Positions 1-8,863 of a DNA stretch of 64,000 bases are shown one piece after another. Made by a program: the position numbers and the translations under genes. This DNA comes from Micromonospora_G sp044458865 (lineage in GTDB: Bacteria; Actinomycetota; Actinomycetes; Mycobacteriales; Micromonosporaceae), in NCBI RefSeq assembly GCF_044458865.1, contig NZ_JBITIH010000009.1, positions 62,001-126,000 on the forward strand. Reading direction: 5' to 3'. Under the pieces are notes generated by a model. That model ran no database searches, had not been told where the DNA came from, and saw only the letters and a program-made list of their open reading frames with translations. Every line of letters starts with the position of its first letter. The stretch's first letter is position 1.

Positions 1-54
1 CAGCCGTTGCCGGCTTCCCCGGTAGAACTCGTCGAACCCGCCGACGTCGGGCAC
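1..54 (-). CDS. N-terminus of a sigma-70-like (SigE-type) factor, cut by window edge
   Basis: Only the first 18 codons lie in the window. On the minus strand a GTG at 54 is preceded by a strong GGGGAGG ribosome-binding site six bases upstream. The peptide begins VPDVGGFDEFYRGSRQRL. The DEFYR stretch near the start resembles the first helix of small ECF/SigE-family sigma factors of actinomycetes. That family link is an inference from a very short stretch; the start codon and ribosome-binding site are seen directly. Confidence 0.45.
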   Translation of the reverse strand, partial: MPDVGGFDEFYRGSRQRL

Positions 55-168
55 CAGTTACCTCCCCTGGGCGTCGGAGGCTATACGCGCGGGACCAGCC
101 GGTCGGTTGCCTGACGAGGCCGACTTTCGCTCGGGTTGGTGTGAGCGGGCCTCACGGTGGTGGTTCGC

Positions 169-1143
169 TCAGCCGAGGAGCTGGTCCGGCGGGAAACCGC
201 CCGCCGGGATCCGCTCGCGCACCGCGCGGCGTACCGCGCGCTGCACCGCCGCGTTCACCGGAGTCGGCACCCCGTGCAGGCGTCCCAACAGGACGATCTC
301 CCCGTTGAGATAGTCGGTCTCGGTCGAACCCGCGCCCCGGGCCAGGCTCTGCCAGGTCGAGCTTCCCGCCCGGGTACGGCCGGCAACCGGGCGTGCCTGT
401 ACGTTGTCCGCCCGGTCGGCCGCCTCCTCTTCGCGGGAGGTGTGTGCGATACCGGCCGCCGCGAGTGCGGCGACCCCCTCGGCGCGCAGCAGGTCACCCA
501 GCCCCGGGTCGGCGTCGCGGCCGAGGAGGGCGTCCACCCCGTTACCGAGGTTGGCCAGCAGCTTGCCGTACTTCCAGCGCATCACGTCGTCCCGGACCCG
601 GGTGACGAACCCGCTCTTGGTGAGTTCGTCCGCGATCTGCCGTACGCCTTCGTCGGCCCCGCCCGGGTAGGCGCCGAGCTGCAACATGCCGGAATGCGGG
701 TGCCCCTCGGCGGTGATCACGCCCGGTTCGAGGAAGGTGGCCGGCAACCACAGACAGACCCCGTAGACCCGGTCGAAGCGACGCAGCGCGGCGCGCTCGT
801 TCGCCACCCCGTTCTGGGCGGTCAGCAGCGGTAGCCGTTCGGCCGCCGTACCGCCGCCGGTCACCGGCGCTCCCGCCCACTCGCCGAGCGCCGCCTGGGT
901 GTCCTGGGACTTGACCGTGAGCACCAGCGCCGTGTCCGGCGTCAGCTCCAACTCGTCCGCACCGGCCACCGCCGGCAGGGGGACGTTCCACTCGTTCTCC
1001 GGGGTGGCGAGGGTCAGCCCTCGGGCACGGATCGCCTCCAACTGGGCGCCACGGGCCACCATGGTCACGTCATGGCCGGCCAGGGCCAGCCGCGCGCCGA
1101 TGGTGCCGCCGACCGCCCCCGCACCGATGATCACATACCGCAC
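169..1143 (-). CDS. 2-dehydropantoate 2-reductase-like (ketopantoate reductase) protein
   Basis: NADPH-dependent reductase of the ApbA/PanE family. The pathway reaction is ketopantoate to pantoate in coenzyme A synthesis, but actinomycetes carry several paralogues whose substrates are unknown. The N-terminus MRYVIIGAGAVGG holds the Rossmann GxGxxG (residues 7-12), and a TVKSQDT stretch near residue 98 matches the active-site region after the nucleotide domain. The helical C-terminal half contains RWKYGKLLANL, where the catalytic Lys of the family lies. Length is 324 aa, normal for the family. The start is GTG with GGGG upstream. The gene is followed at close distance by the M50 protease on the same strand, with no clear functional link. 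Confidence 0.8.
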   Translation of the reverse strand: MRYVIIGAGAVGGTIGARLALAGHDVTMVARGAQLEAIRARGLTLATPENEWNVPLPAVAGADELELTPDTALVLTVKSQDTQAALGEWAGAPVTGGGTAAERLPLLTAQNGVANERAALRRFDRVYGVCLWLPATFLEPGVITAEGHPHSGMLQLGAYPGGADEGVRQIADELTKSGFVTRVRDDVMRWKYGKLLANLGNGVDALLGRDADPGLGDLLRAEGVAALAAAGIAHTSREEEAADRADNVQARPVAGRTRAGSSTWQSLARGAGSTETDYLNGEIVLLGRLHGVPTPVNAAVQRAVRRAVRERIPAGGFPPDQLLG

Positions 1144-1187
1144 GTCCCCATTGTGCCCCTGACCAGCCGGGGTGGTGACGGGCGGGC

Positions 1188-1928
1188 TCAGAACGGCAGG
1201 TCGAGGGCGGCCAGGTGGGCGCCGGCCAGCAGGCTCGTACCGACGCCCAACGCGAGCAGGTTGACCAGGCCGAACAGGCCGACCCAGAAGATCGCCGGCA
1301 GGAAGGTCACCCCGGCGAGCTGGTCAGCGTCCGAGGCGGGCATCCGTCCCCGACGGCGCAGCGTCTGCAACTCGCCCACCGGCCGGATCCCGCCGATCAA
1401 CAGGAACCAGACCCCGGTGTACGCGAACACGGCCTGCACCTGTGGGCCGGCGAACCAGGAGACGCCGAAGACCACGGCGGTGGTGACCACGATCGAGACG
1501 ACGCCGAAGGCGTTGCGGATCATGACGAGCATGGCGAGCAGCAGCACCACCGCGACCCAGAGCAGCAGGGTGATCCGGTTGCCGCCGAGCAGCCAGGCTC
1601 CGGCGAGTCCGATCAGGGACGGTGCGACGTAGCCGGCGAGCAGGGTGAAGACCATGCCGGGACCGGAGGGGCGTCCGGCCGACAGGGTCAGCCCGGAGGT
1701 GTCCGAGTGCAGCCTGATCCCGTGCAGCCGTCGGCCGGTCAACAGCGCGGCCAGCGCGTGACCGCCCTCGTGGGCGATCGTGATGGCGTTGCGTCCGATC
1801 CGCCAGGGCAGCCGGGTCAGCACCACGACGAGCGCGACCAGCCCGGTCAGCAGTACGAGTAGCGGTGGTGGATCCGGTTGGGCGTCGAACAGCCGGTTCC
1901 AGACGTCGGTAAAGCCGTCGATCGACAC
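1188..1928 (-). CDS. M50-type integral membrane metallopeptidase
   Basis: Membrane protein with an HEGGH zinc-binding motif (residues about 53-57) inside the second hydrophobic segment, followed by about four more membrane spans. This is the layout of actinobacterial M50B-like (site-2-protease-related) peptidases. Substrate unknown. The GTG at 1928 (VSIDGFTDVW) is preferred because the protein becomes plausible from there. A longer version from 1985 would add 19 proline- and glycine-rich residues. The upstream region is shared with the divergent secreted-protein gene. Confidence 0.75.
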   Translation of the reverse strand: MSIDGFTDVWNRLFDAQPDPPPLLVLLTGLVALVVVLTRLPWRIGRNAITIAHEGGHALAALLTGRRLHGIRLHSDTSGLTLSAGRPSGPGMVFTLLAGYVAPSLIGLAGAWLLGGNRITLLLWVAVVLLLAMLVMIRNAFGVVSIVVTTAVVFGVSWFAGPQVQAVFAYTGVWFLLIGGIRPVGELQTLRRRGRMPASDADQLAGVTFLPAIFWVGLFGLVNLLALGVGTSLLAGAHLAALDLPF

Positions 1929-2120
1929 AGCCGGGGAGCCTAGCCCACCTGGGCCAGGACATTGTCGGGCGACGGAACGACCCAACCCTCGGTTGACATG
2001 CGTTCACTGAGCGCTACGGCACATGAAGAACATTCAAGCGAAACGATCTGATCCGTCCGGCCGTGACATCCGTACCCAACGATGCTGCAACCGGGCAGCC
2101 GACGATCAAGGGAGCGGTGC

Positions 2121-2768
2121 ATGCACAGGAGAAGCGGGACCACCGGCCGGGCGCGGAAGCTGCTCATCGGGGCAGCCGCGACGGCCCTGCTCGGCACCGC
2201 CCTGGCGGTCGGTACGGGAATGGGCAACGCGGGCGAGAACTGCAACGGCCTGGACACCGCGTTGCGCAACAACCTGAACTTCATCGCCGACCAGCGGGCC
2301 AACCCGGACGCGCTCGCCGAGGCCCGGATCGCGAACCGGCAGGCCGTTGTCGACCTCATCCAGCAGCGCCGCGTCACCGCTGGCTGCACCGCGCAGGTAC
2401 ACGCGGACCGGCCGGCCGCACCCGCACCCGCGAACCCGCCCGCCGACCCACCCGCGAACCCGCCGGCCGCGCCCGCCGACCCCGGTGGCGGCGATGTTCC
2501 CGCCGGCGCCCCCGGCAACGGTGAGGTCGTCTGCAAGGGATCGACGGTGACCCTGTTCAACGAAGAGGCCGCACCCGCCGCGTCCAGCGGTACGTTCCCG
2601 ATCGGCACCACCCTGCGGGTCACGAACCTGGACAACAACAAGAGCACCACGGTCAAGGTGACCAGCCCGTCCGGCAGCTGTGTACTGCTCAACAACGCGG
2701 CGTTCGAGCAGGTCCGCGAGCCGGGCAAGTTCGTGGTCCGGCGGGCGGTGATCGAACGGGTCGGCTGA
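2121..2768 (+). CDS. Secreted protein with Pro/Ala linker and double-psi-barrel-like C-terminal domain
   Basis: The ATG at 2121 has a good AGGGAG ribosome-binding site. The N-terminus has a basic stretch and a hydrophobic core (LLIGAAATALLGTALAV), consistent with a secretory signal peptide. A mature helical part starting near GENCNGLD is followed by a low-complexity Pro/Ala linker (about residues 95-135). The C-terminal ~85 residues include GTTLRVTNLDNNKST, which closely resembles the core of RlpA-like double-psi beta-barrels. The catalytic Asp of lytic RlpA enzymes is not obvious, so a binding role is as likely as an enzymatic one. Two Cys residues (VVCKG and GSCVLL) could form a disulfide in the secreted domain. 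Function unknown. Confidence 0.7.
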   Translation: MHRRSGTTGRARKLLIGAAATALLGTALAVGTGMGNAGENCNGLDTALRNNLNFIADQRANPDALAEARIANRQAVVDLIQQRRVTAGCTAQVHADRPAAPAPANPPADPPANPPAAPADPGGGDVPAGAPGNGEVVCKGSTVTLFNEEAAPAASSGTFPIGTTLRVTNLDNNKSTTVKVTSPSGSCVLLNNAAFEQVREPGKFVVRRAVIERVG

Positions 2769-2793
2769 GCCGTCCGGATCCGACCACGAACAG

Positions 2794-2844
2794 CGGCAGC
2801 CGGAGCGGTCATCCCCTGCTCGGGGATCACCGGTCCGGCTGCCG
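2794..2844. terminator. Long inverted repeat, bidirectional terminator
   Basis: The arms are CGGCAGCCGGAGCGGTCATC... and its near-perfect complement (about 23 bp with two mismatches) around a four-base loop. It lies between the convergent secreted-protein gene and the small membrane-protein gene. Confidence 0.8.
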
Positions 2845-2898
2845 TTGCGCTCCGCGACACCGCCGTGGGGCTGGTACGGGAGCCCAGCGGGGGCGCTC

Positions 2899-3126
2899 TC
2901 AGGCCCTCCGCCGGGCAGTCATCGGGGACCGTGCCACTTCCCTGGCTGGCACCGTGGGACGCATCAGTCGCCAGACGCCAACCACCCCGACGGCCATGGT
3001 CACGACGCTCGCGAGCGCGATCAGCGTCACCACGCCGAAACTCGCCAGGATCAGTGCGATGTCACCCACCGCGATCAGCATCCAGAGGGCCACGCTCGGC
3101 TTTGTCGTGCGTTGTCGGAAACTCAT
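2899..3126 (-). CDS. Small two-span membrane protein
   Basis: 75 aa, starting MSFRQRTTKPSVALWML. Two hydrophobic helices cover about residues 12-32 and 36-52, followed by a basic tail. An AGGAGG-type ribosome-binding site (GGAAGGAGGTACGAC before ATG) strongly supports translation. It lies between the terminator at 2794-2844 and the 3' end of the kinase gene, which is on the same strand upstream of it, so it may be the last gene of that transcript. I do not recognise a family. Confidence 0.6.
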   Translation of the reverse strand: MSFRQRTTKPSVALWMLIAVGDIALILASFGVVTLIALASVVTMAVGVVGVWRLMRPTVPAREVARSPMTARRRA

Positions 3127-3185
3127 GTCGTACCTCCTTCCGTCGTCGGGTCAGCAGTACCCAGTCGGGAAGGAGGTCATGCGGA

Positions 3186-5372
3186 TCAGTTCGGGGCGGG
3201 CAGGAATCCGTCCGAGATGAGCTTCAGTTCGTCCAGGTTGTCCTGCCAGGCCCCGGCCGGTGTCGACCAGTAGATCGCGTACCCGTGCTTCGGTCCGGTG
3301 ACGAAACCCCGGTTGACCACGTGCAACGGATTGCCGGAGTCCGAGGTGTACGTCCACTCCCAGTCGGCGGCTTCGAGGAAGTAGTCGATCTTCTCAATCC
3401 GGACCCGCTTGTAGTCCCGGTAGCGACCGGCACGGGTCCGCGCCTCCTCCTGCCGGGTCCAGTCCGCGACCGCGTCCTTCTGCGGGCTGGGCGTCTGGTC
3501 GATCATGAGCAGGCGGGCGTTGTTCGGCTCGATGAACCTGACCGCGGTCGAGGTACGTTCCACCTTCCAACCGGTCGGCACCGGCACCGTGAACCCGGTC
3601 GGGTCCTTGTGCCAACTCCACCCGGCAGGCAGCGGACCCTGCCCACGCGTCATCGCCGGCTCCGACGCCGGCACGTCGGACGGCTCCGACACCGGGCTCG
3701 ACGGTGCACCGGCCGGTGGCGCGGCGGGTGCGGTGGTGGGCGCCGGAGCGCCCGTGCCGGTCGGCGACGCCTGGGCGGACGACTGACCGCCCGGCTGGTC
3801 GGAGGACTTCGTGTCCGGATCCCGCAGGGCCAGTGGCACCACCACCGCCAGCGCGAGCAGGAGCAGCACGACCAGGCCACCGAGCAGCCACGCCTGTCGT
3901 CCCGTGAAGAAGGAACCCTTGTTCTCTGCTCCGGCGACAACCGGGCGCCCGAACGTACGGCCACGGTTCGGCGAGGAGCCGATCCCGGTCGGTCCGGCGG
4001 CGACCGGGGCCGGCGAGGTCGGTGCCGGTGCCGGTGCCGGTGCCGGTGCCGGCGTACCGTCGTCGACCGAGGCGGCGCCGATCGCGTACGAGGTCGGGGC
4101 CGGGGAGATCGGCGCACTGAGCTTCGTCGTCTTCTCCACCGACGCGGTCGGTGTCTCGGTCCGGTCCGCCTCCGTCGACTCAGCACCCGTCGACTCGGCA
4201 CCCGTCGACTCGGCAGCCGCGGCGGGGGGCTGACCAGCGTCCTCGACCGTGGCACCGGGCCCATCCTGCGTATCGGGCGCGCCCGGGGCAGTGGGCTCAC
4301 CGGTGGTCCCCGGCGTCTCCGTGGCGGCCCGGTCCGGCGCGCTCCCGGCGGCGCCGACCGCACCGGCGCCGGCTGCCGCCGTACCGATGAAGTCGGCGAA
4401 CATGGAGGAAGAGGCCGAGTCCGCCGCAGTGGCCGGCTGGTCCGGTGCCGGCCGCGGCGCCGGCAGCGGCACCACCCTGGTCCGCGCCTCACGCGGCCCG
4501 AAGGGACTCGGACGGCGTACGCCGTCGAGCAGCGAAATGGCGCTACGCGCCCGCTTGTCCGTGGCCCGCCGCAACAACCGCTCCGCCACGTCGGCGGTGA
4601 TGCGCTGCGCAGGATCCTTACGCAGCAACCCGTTGAGCACCGCCTTCAGCGGGCCGGCCCGCTTCGCCGGTGGCGGCGGTTCCGTCGCCAGCGCGGCCAG
4701 CGTCGCGATCGCCGAAGAACGGGCGTACGGCGACTGCCCCTCCACGGCGGCGTACAGCGTCGCGCCCAGCGACCAGAGATCCGCCTCCGGACCGGCCGTG
4801 CCGTCGCGCGCCCGTTCCGGCGCGATGTACGCCGGTGAGCCGAGCACCAACCCGGTACGCGTCACGTTCGGGTCGCCCGGCACGGTCGCGAGACCGAAGT
4901 CGGTCAGCACCACCCGACCGTCCTCGCCGAGCAGCACGTTGCCCGGCTTGATGTCCCGGTGCATCACACCGGCCTTGTGAGCGGCCTTCAACGCGCCGAG
5001 CACGCCCAGGCCGATCTCGGCGGCCCGACCCGGTGACACCGGACCATCGGAGGCGAGCGTGTCCTGCAACGAGCGGGACCGGACGTATTCCATCACGATC
5101 CACGGGTCGGCGTCGGTACGCAGCACATCGAAGATGCGGACCACGTTGATGTTGTTCAGCCGGGCGATGGCACGGGCCTCGCGCAACGACCGCTCCCGCA
5201 TCTCGCGGCGCTCATCCATGGTCAGCCCCGGTGGCGGAACCAACTCCTTGATGGCTACATCACGGTGCAGCACCTCGTCGCGGGCGAGCCATACGCGCCC
5301 CATGCCTCCCTGACCGAGCGGCTCCACGAGCCGGTAACGGTCAGCTATCAATTGGGGGGGCGCCTCGGACAT
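3186..5372 (-). CDS. Membrane-anchored Ser/Thr protein kinase (PknB type) with extracellular sensor-like domain
   Basis: 728 aa. The N-terminal kinase domain (about residues 10-270) has the glycine loop GQGGMGRVWLARD, the VAIKEL lysine, catalytic HRDIKPGNVLL and DFGLAT. It is followed by a long Pro/Ala/Thr-rich linker with ESTGA and AP repeats, a single membrane span (AWLLGGLVVLLLLALAVV, about residue 500) and an extracellular C-terminal domain of about 150 residues. That domain begins with GFTVPVPTGWKVER and resembles PsbP/MOG1-like sensor folds attached to actinobacterial kinases. The second kinase at 32.8 kb has the same plan. No Shine-Dalgarno is seen; TACCGT lies seven bases before ATG, which suggests a leaderless mRNA. 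Just before the membrane span, ENKGSFFTG is encoded by DNA that resembles one arm of the window's palindromic repeat. Confidence 0.93.
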   Translation of the reverse strand: MSEAPPQLIADRYRLVEPLGQGGMGRVWLARDEVLHRDVAIKELVPPPGLTMDERREMRERSLREARAIARLNNINVVRIFDVLRTDADPWIVMEYVRSRSLQDTLASDGPVSPGRAAEIGLGVLGALKAAHKAGVMHRDIKPGNVLLGEDGRVVLTDFGLATVPGDPNVTRTGLVLGSPAYIAPERARDGTAGPEADLWSLGATLYAAVEGQSPYARSSAIATLAALATEPPPPAKRAGPLKAVLNGLLRKDPAQRITADVAERLLRRATDKRARSAISLLDGVRRPSPFGPREARTRVVPLPAPRPAPDQPATAADSASSSMFADFIGTAAAGAGAVGAAGSAPDRAATETPGTTGEPTAPGAPDTQDGPGATVEDAGQPPAAAAESTGAESTGAESTEADRTETPTASVEKTTKLSAPISPAPTSYAIGAASVDDGTPAPAPAPAPAPTSPAPVAAGPTGIGSSPNRGRTFGRPVVAGAENKGSFFTGRQAWLLGGLVVLLLLALAVVVPLALRDPDTKSSDQPGGQSSAQASPTGTGAPAPTTAPAAPPAGAPSSPVSEPSDVPASEPAMTRGQGPLPAGWSWHKDPTGFTVPVPTGWKVERTSTAVRFIEPNNARLLMIDQTPSPQKDAVADWTRQEEARTRAGRYRDYKRVRIEKIDYFLEAADWEWTYTSDSGNPLHVVNRGFVTGPKHGYAIYWSTPAGAWQDNLDELKLISDGFLPAPN

Positions 5373-5379
5373 CCCGTGG

Positions 5380-5385
5380 ACGGTA
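5380..5385 (-). promoter_or_regulatory. Likely -10 element (TACCGT) of a leaderless kinase mRNA
   Basis: On the minus strand TACCGT ends seven bases before the kinase ATG, matching TANNNT. Transcription would start at or next to the start codon. There is no purine-rich ribosome-binding site. Confidence 0.45.
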
Positions 5386-5536
5386 CCCGGAGTGGAGCAA
5401 AGTCACACCAGCGGCACGCTCATGTGAGACGTACGCGGCCATGTGAGACGTACCTCGGTCGTCCGGTGCAACCTAACGGCACCGTCGATCCGTACACCCG
5501 CGCGTACGCCGTCGACGCGGCCCAGGTTGGCCGTCG

Positions 5537-5542
5537 TACCCT
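5537..5542 (+). promoter_or_regulatory. Likely -10 element (TACCCT) of a leaderless accE mRNA
   Basis: TACCCT ends six bases before the accE ATG and no Shine-Dalgarno is present. Confidence 0.45.
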
Positions 5543-5548
5543 CGTCGT

Positions 5549-5794
5549 ATGTCTGACCCTCGTCCCCTGCCCGACCAGGAGCCGGCGTTCCGGGTGGTGC
5601 GGGGCACCCCCACCGCCGAGGAACTCGCCGCGCTGGTGGGCGCCATCATGCTGCGGCGCCGCCCGGCCGCGCCGGGCCGTCCCGACACCGGCTCGACCTG
5701 GGTACGTCGGTCCCGCCCCGGCGCGGTCTCCGCCTCCGGACTGCCGGCCCGCACCGGCGTCGACGCGTGGCGCTGGTCCGGACTCCCCCGCTGA
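5549..5794 (+). CDS. accE: Acyl-CoA carboxylase epsilon subunit
   Basis: 81 aa. The N-terminal part EPAFRVVRGTPTAEELAALV is the signature of the small epsilon subunit that stabilises actinobacterial acetyl/propionyl-CoA carboxylase beta subunits. The short Trp-containing C-terminus (DAWRWSGLPR) also fits. In related actinomycetes this gene usually sits between the carboxylase beta gene and maf. Here no beta subunit is adjacent: the upstream neighbour is a divergent kinase, and a three-gene type VII-like module separates accE from maf. The subunit must therefore pair with a beta subunit encoded elsewhere, or the locus has been rearranged. Confidence 0.8.
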   Translation: MSDPRPLPDQEPAFRVVRGTPTAEELAALVGAIMLRRRPAAPGRPDTGSTWVRRSRPGAVSASGLPARTGVDAWRWSGLPR

Positions 5795-5876
5795 CCGCAC
5801 GGACGGGGCTGCTGAGAGCGGCCCGCTCCGACTAGCCTCGTACGGGCATGGCGTCGTGGCACCTGGGGAGGGACAC

Positions 5877-6326
5877 ATGGCGATTCCCGAGGAGGACCTT
5901 CCGCCAGCCTGGCTGCGTGACTACGGCGACATCGAAGCTGACATCAGCAAAATGGAGGAGTTCGCCGCCAACCTCGACGCCGAGGTCCGGCAGCACTACG
6001 CCCCGCACCTGGACTACCTGCGCGAGGACGTCACCGCCCCCGTACCGGACCCCGCGGCCGAATTCGTCGAGCTGCTCACGTTCCTGGAGACGCACCGGGC
6101 GATCCAGCAGGACAGCACGAACGTCGTCTTCCACTACCGGGACGCGACCGGTGGCTTCGCCCAGGCCGCCAAGGAGGTCAGCGAGAACTACGGCAAGGCC
6201 GACGCATTCGCCCTGGCGCGGGTGAAGGAGGTCGAATCCGCGCTGGACAAGACCTCGGCCGCCCAACTCCCCGAGCCTGGCACCGCCGCCCCGGCACCGG
6301 TCACGGACAACTCGGGAGTCTCCTGA
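5877..6326 (+). CDS. Small helical protein of a type VII-like (ESX) module
   Basis: 149 aa, acidic and almost entirely helical by appearance; it begins MAIPEEDLPPAWLRDYGDIE. The ATG follows GGGGAGGGACAC, a good ribosome-binding site. There is no signal peptide or membrane span. Its stop codon overlaps the next start by one base (TGATG), so the two are translationally coupled. Size, helical nature and position directly before a PPE-like protein and a mycosin suggest a WXG100-superfamily-type secretion substrate or chaperone. No clear WXG turn is seen, so the family is inferred from context. Confidence 0.65.
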   Translation: MAIPEEDLPPAWLRDYGDIEADISKMEEFAANLDAEVRQHYAPHLDYLREDVTAPVPDPAAEFVELLTFLETHRAIQQDSTNVVFHYRDATGGFAQAAKEVSENYGKADAFALARVKEVESALDKTSAAQLPEPGTAAPAPVTDNSGVS

Positions 6327-7666
6327 TGCTCATCGCCGACACCGGTGGCGACTACTCCGGCAGCACCAACTGGTTCAACTACGACGTCAAGCAGATGTGG
6401 AAGACGTTGGAGAACCAGGAGACCGACGGCCACTGGCAACGGGTGGCCGGCTGGCGGCGTACGCACGAACTGGCGGGCACGCACCTGTCGCGCCTGCGGG
6501 CGTACCGGGAAGGTCTGATCCAGGCCTGGCCGCCGGAGAAGAGCGCGGCGTCGAGGGCGTACGTCGAGCGACTGGACTACCTGATCGACAGCGTCGAGCA
6601 GTCGTTCGAGTCTGCCGTCGCCAACCGTGACGCCCTTTCCGGTGCGACCGGTGCGATCAGCGACGCCCGACGGCAACTCAGGAGCATCCACGACGAATAC
6701 GTCCGCAAACTCGCCGCAAAAGAGGCGTACGAGCGGAAACTGCCGAGCGCGTCCGCAACGCCCTTGCCGACACCGACTCCATCGCCCTCGCCTGGTCCAG
6801 CCCCTACGCCGCCGGTCTCCCAGGCCGAACTGGACCGGCTCAACAACCGTGCCCGTTCGATCATGTACGGCCTCAGCAGCGAACTCGTCCAGGCCCAAGC
6901 CCAGCTAAGGCAGCCTCCGCCGTACCGGGGAGGAAAGCCTCCCGTACGGGATGCGGATAGCACCGACGTCTACGGCGGCGGGTCACCGCCGACGATCCCA
7001 CCCGTGGTGCCGGTGCCAATCACCGCCGGATCGGGTCCTTCGATGCCCAGTGGTGCGGGTTCTGTCCAGCACATCGTGCCGGCGCCGACCGCGCCGTCCG
7101 TCGGCCCGATCCTCGGTAGCGCCGCGCCTGTCGCTCCCACCGTGCCAACCCCCTCCCTCACACCGCCCGCGATCACCCCTACCCCGTCCCCCGCTCCCGG
7201 TATAGGGACGGGTTTCCCGCCCGCGTTGTCCCCCACGCCGGGCGGATTCGGCACCCCCTACCCTGGGGCGCTCGGAACCACTCCGATAGCCGGCGGTCCC
7301 ACCAAGCCAGCCGTCGGCGCAGTGGCGAACACTCCACGGGCGATGGCGCCAGGCGGGATGATCGGCGGCGTGCCAGCCGTGGGGCAACCCGGAGTCGGCG
7401 TTCCACCGGCCCGACAGATCAACCCGGTCGGCGGGATGATCGGTGGAGGCGTGGCAGGCGGCACGACCCCGATGGGCGGCGCGGGTCAACGTTCCGTTGT
7501 GCCACCCGGCAGCCGTCCTGGCCAGCATCGTGGCGAAGAAGGCAGCGTTCAGCACTGGGATCCCGACAACCCGTGGGAGACCAACGAAGGCATAGCTCCT
7601 GTCATACGGGCACCCAAAGATGCTGGCCAAATCGATCCCGGTCCCGCCATCGGGTTCGCTCGGTGA
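6326..7666 (+). CDS. PPE/WXG-like helical protein with long Pro/Gly-rich tail, putative type VII substrate
   Basis: 446 aa. The N-terminal ~140 residues form amphipathic helices with WQRVAGWRRTHEL and AWPPEKSAASRAYVERLD, similar to the helical hairpin of actinobacterial WXG100/PPE-like proteins. From about residue 150 the protein becomes Pro/Ser/Thr-rich, then Gly-rich with repeated GGMIGG motifs. It ends in a short acidic stretch. The stop codon overlaps the mycosin start (GTGA). No export signal or anchor is seen, as expected for a type VII substrate. The transporter ATPase (EccC) and the channel genes are not in the window. Confidence 0.65.
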   Translation: MLIADTGGDYSGSTNWFNYDVKQMWKTLENQETDGHWQRVAGWRRTHELAGTHLSRLRAYREGLIQAWPPEKSAASRAYVERLDYLIDSVEQSFESAVANRDALSGATGAISDARRQLRSIHDEYVRKLAAKEAYERKLPSASATPLPTPTPSPSPGPAPTPPVSQAELDRLNNRARSIMYGLSSELVQAQAQLRQPPPYRGGKPPVRDADSTDVYGGGSPPTIPPVVPVPITAGSGPSMPSGAGSVQHIVPAPTAPSVGPILGSAAPVAPTVPTPSLTPPAITPTPSPAPGIGTGFPPALSPTPGGFGTPYPGALGTTPIAGGPTKPAVGAVANTPRAMAPGGMIGGVPAVGQPGVGVPPARQINPVGGMIGGGVAGGTTPMGGAGQRSVVPPGSRPGQHRGEEGSVQHWDPDNPWETNEGIAPVIRAPKDAGQIDPGPAIGFAR

Positions 7667-8826
7667 CCCCTCGCGCGATTCGCGGGGCTACAGCCGTGCT
7701 CTGCGCGGCAGCCATCGCGGTGTTACCCGCAGGTCCCGCCCGGGCCGACCGCATTCGCGATGACCAGTGGCATCTTCGGTACCTGAAAGTCGCCGAGGCT
7801 CACAGGTTGAGCCAGGGTGCCGGCGTCACGGTCGCGGTCATCGACACCGGCGTCGACCCCCACGCGGATCTTCGCAACAACCTGCTACCGGGCACCGAGA
7901 CCTTCCCTGGCGGCACAGGCGATGGACAGGACGATGCGGTTGGCCATGGAACCGGAATGGCTGGGTTGATAGCCGCCCATGGTCAAGGTGGCGCTAACGG
8001 AGCGCTTGGAATTGCCCCGAAGGCCAAAATTCTTCCGATCCGATATTCGAGTGGGCCAGGTGAACCTGACGATGACAGCCTTGCCATAGGCATCGAGTGG
8101 GCAATCCGACAGAAAGCCCGCATTATAAGCATATCAATTGGCGGCGGCACCTCTCCCCGTCAAAGCGCCGCAGTGAGATCCGCAATCGCTGCTGACATGG
8201 TAATCGTCGCCGCAGCGGGCAACAACCCGCCCGATTATGGGATTGGCTTCCCCGCGGCCCTCGATGGTGTGGTGGCGGTCGGGGCAACCGATCGTTCCGG
8301 CGACCGGGCCACAATTTCTGTCACCGGCAAGAAAATGGGGATCCTTGCCCCGGGCGTCGACATCTTCAGCACCAGCGTGGGTGGGAAGTACCGAAAGGGG
8401 ACCGGGACCTCCGAATCCACTGCGATTGTGGCTGGGGCTGCTGCGCTGATTCGGAGTCGGTACCCGGATCTGTCGGCAGAGGAAGTGGTGCACCGGTTGA
8501 CCGCGACCGCGGTGGACAAAGGGGCACCGGGGCACGACGACGAGTACGGAGACGGCGTACTCGATCTGATGGCGGCGCTGACGGCAGACGTACCCGCGCT
8601 GGCGGCCAGTGCGACGCCGAGTGCGACCGCGTCCGCGAGCCCGAGTCCGACGGCGAGCGCGGACGAGGCGTTGCCCGGCGACGCTCCCGAAGGCATGAGC
8701 ACGAACACCCTGCTCGTCACCTTCGCTGTCTTCCTGGTCCTGGCGGCCGTCGTCGCGTTGCTGGTCGTACGGTCGCATCGCCGTGCCGCCAGCCGGGGCG
8801 GGGCACCGCCGGCCGACCCTACCTGA
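7663..8826 (+). CDS. Mycosin-like subtilisin protease, type VII secretion-associated
   Basis: 387 aa from a GTG that overlaps the previous stop. A signal peptide ending near PARADRIRD is followed by the S8 catalytic triad: Asp61 (VAVIDTGVD), His95 (GHGTGMAG) and Ser250 (GTGTSESTAIVAG), with oxyanion Asn near residue 187 (AAAGNNPP). The stretch after the catalytic Ser lacks the Pro usual in subtilases. A Ser/Ala/Pro linker leads to a C-terminal membrane helix (LLVTFAVFLVLAAVVALLVV), the standard mycosin layout. The part around 7980-8260 uses noticeably more A/T-ending codons (for example ATT ATA AGC ATA TCA) than its neighbours. This suggests the module came from elsewhere. Confidence 0.88.
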   Translation: MTPRAIRGATAVLCAAAIAVLPAGPARADRIRDDQWHLRYLKVAEAHRLSQGAGVTVAVIDTGVDPHADLRNNLLPGTETFPGGTGDGQDDAVGHGTGMAGLIAAHGQGGANGALGIAPKAKILPIRYSSGPGEPDDDSLAIGIEWAIRQKARIISISIGGGTSPRQSAAVRSAIAADMVIVAAAGNNPPDYGIGFPAALDGVVAVGATDRSGDRATISVTGKKMGILAPGVDIFSTSVGGKYRKGTGTSESTAIVAGAAALIRSRYPDLSAEEVVHRLTATAVDKGAPGHDDEYGDGVLDLMAALTADVPALAASATPSATASASPSPTASADEALPGDAPEGMSTNTLLVTFAVFLVLAAVVALLVVRSHRRAASRGGAPPADPT

Positions 8827-8863
8827 GCTGGCTGCGGGGTCGGGCAGGGTAGCGTACGACGTC

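Noticed and set aside
3160..3220. Plus-strand start with AGGAGGTCATG near 3170
   Set aside because: The frame is short (about 16 codons), runs against the kinase 3' end and encodes nothing recognisable.
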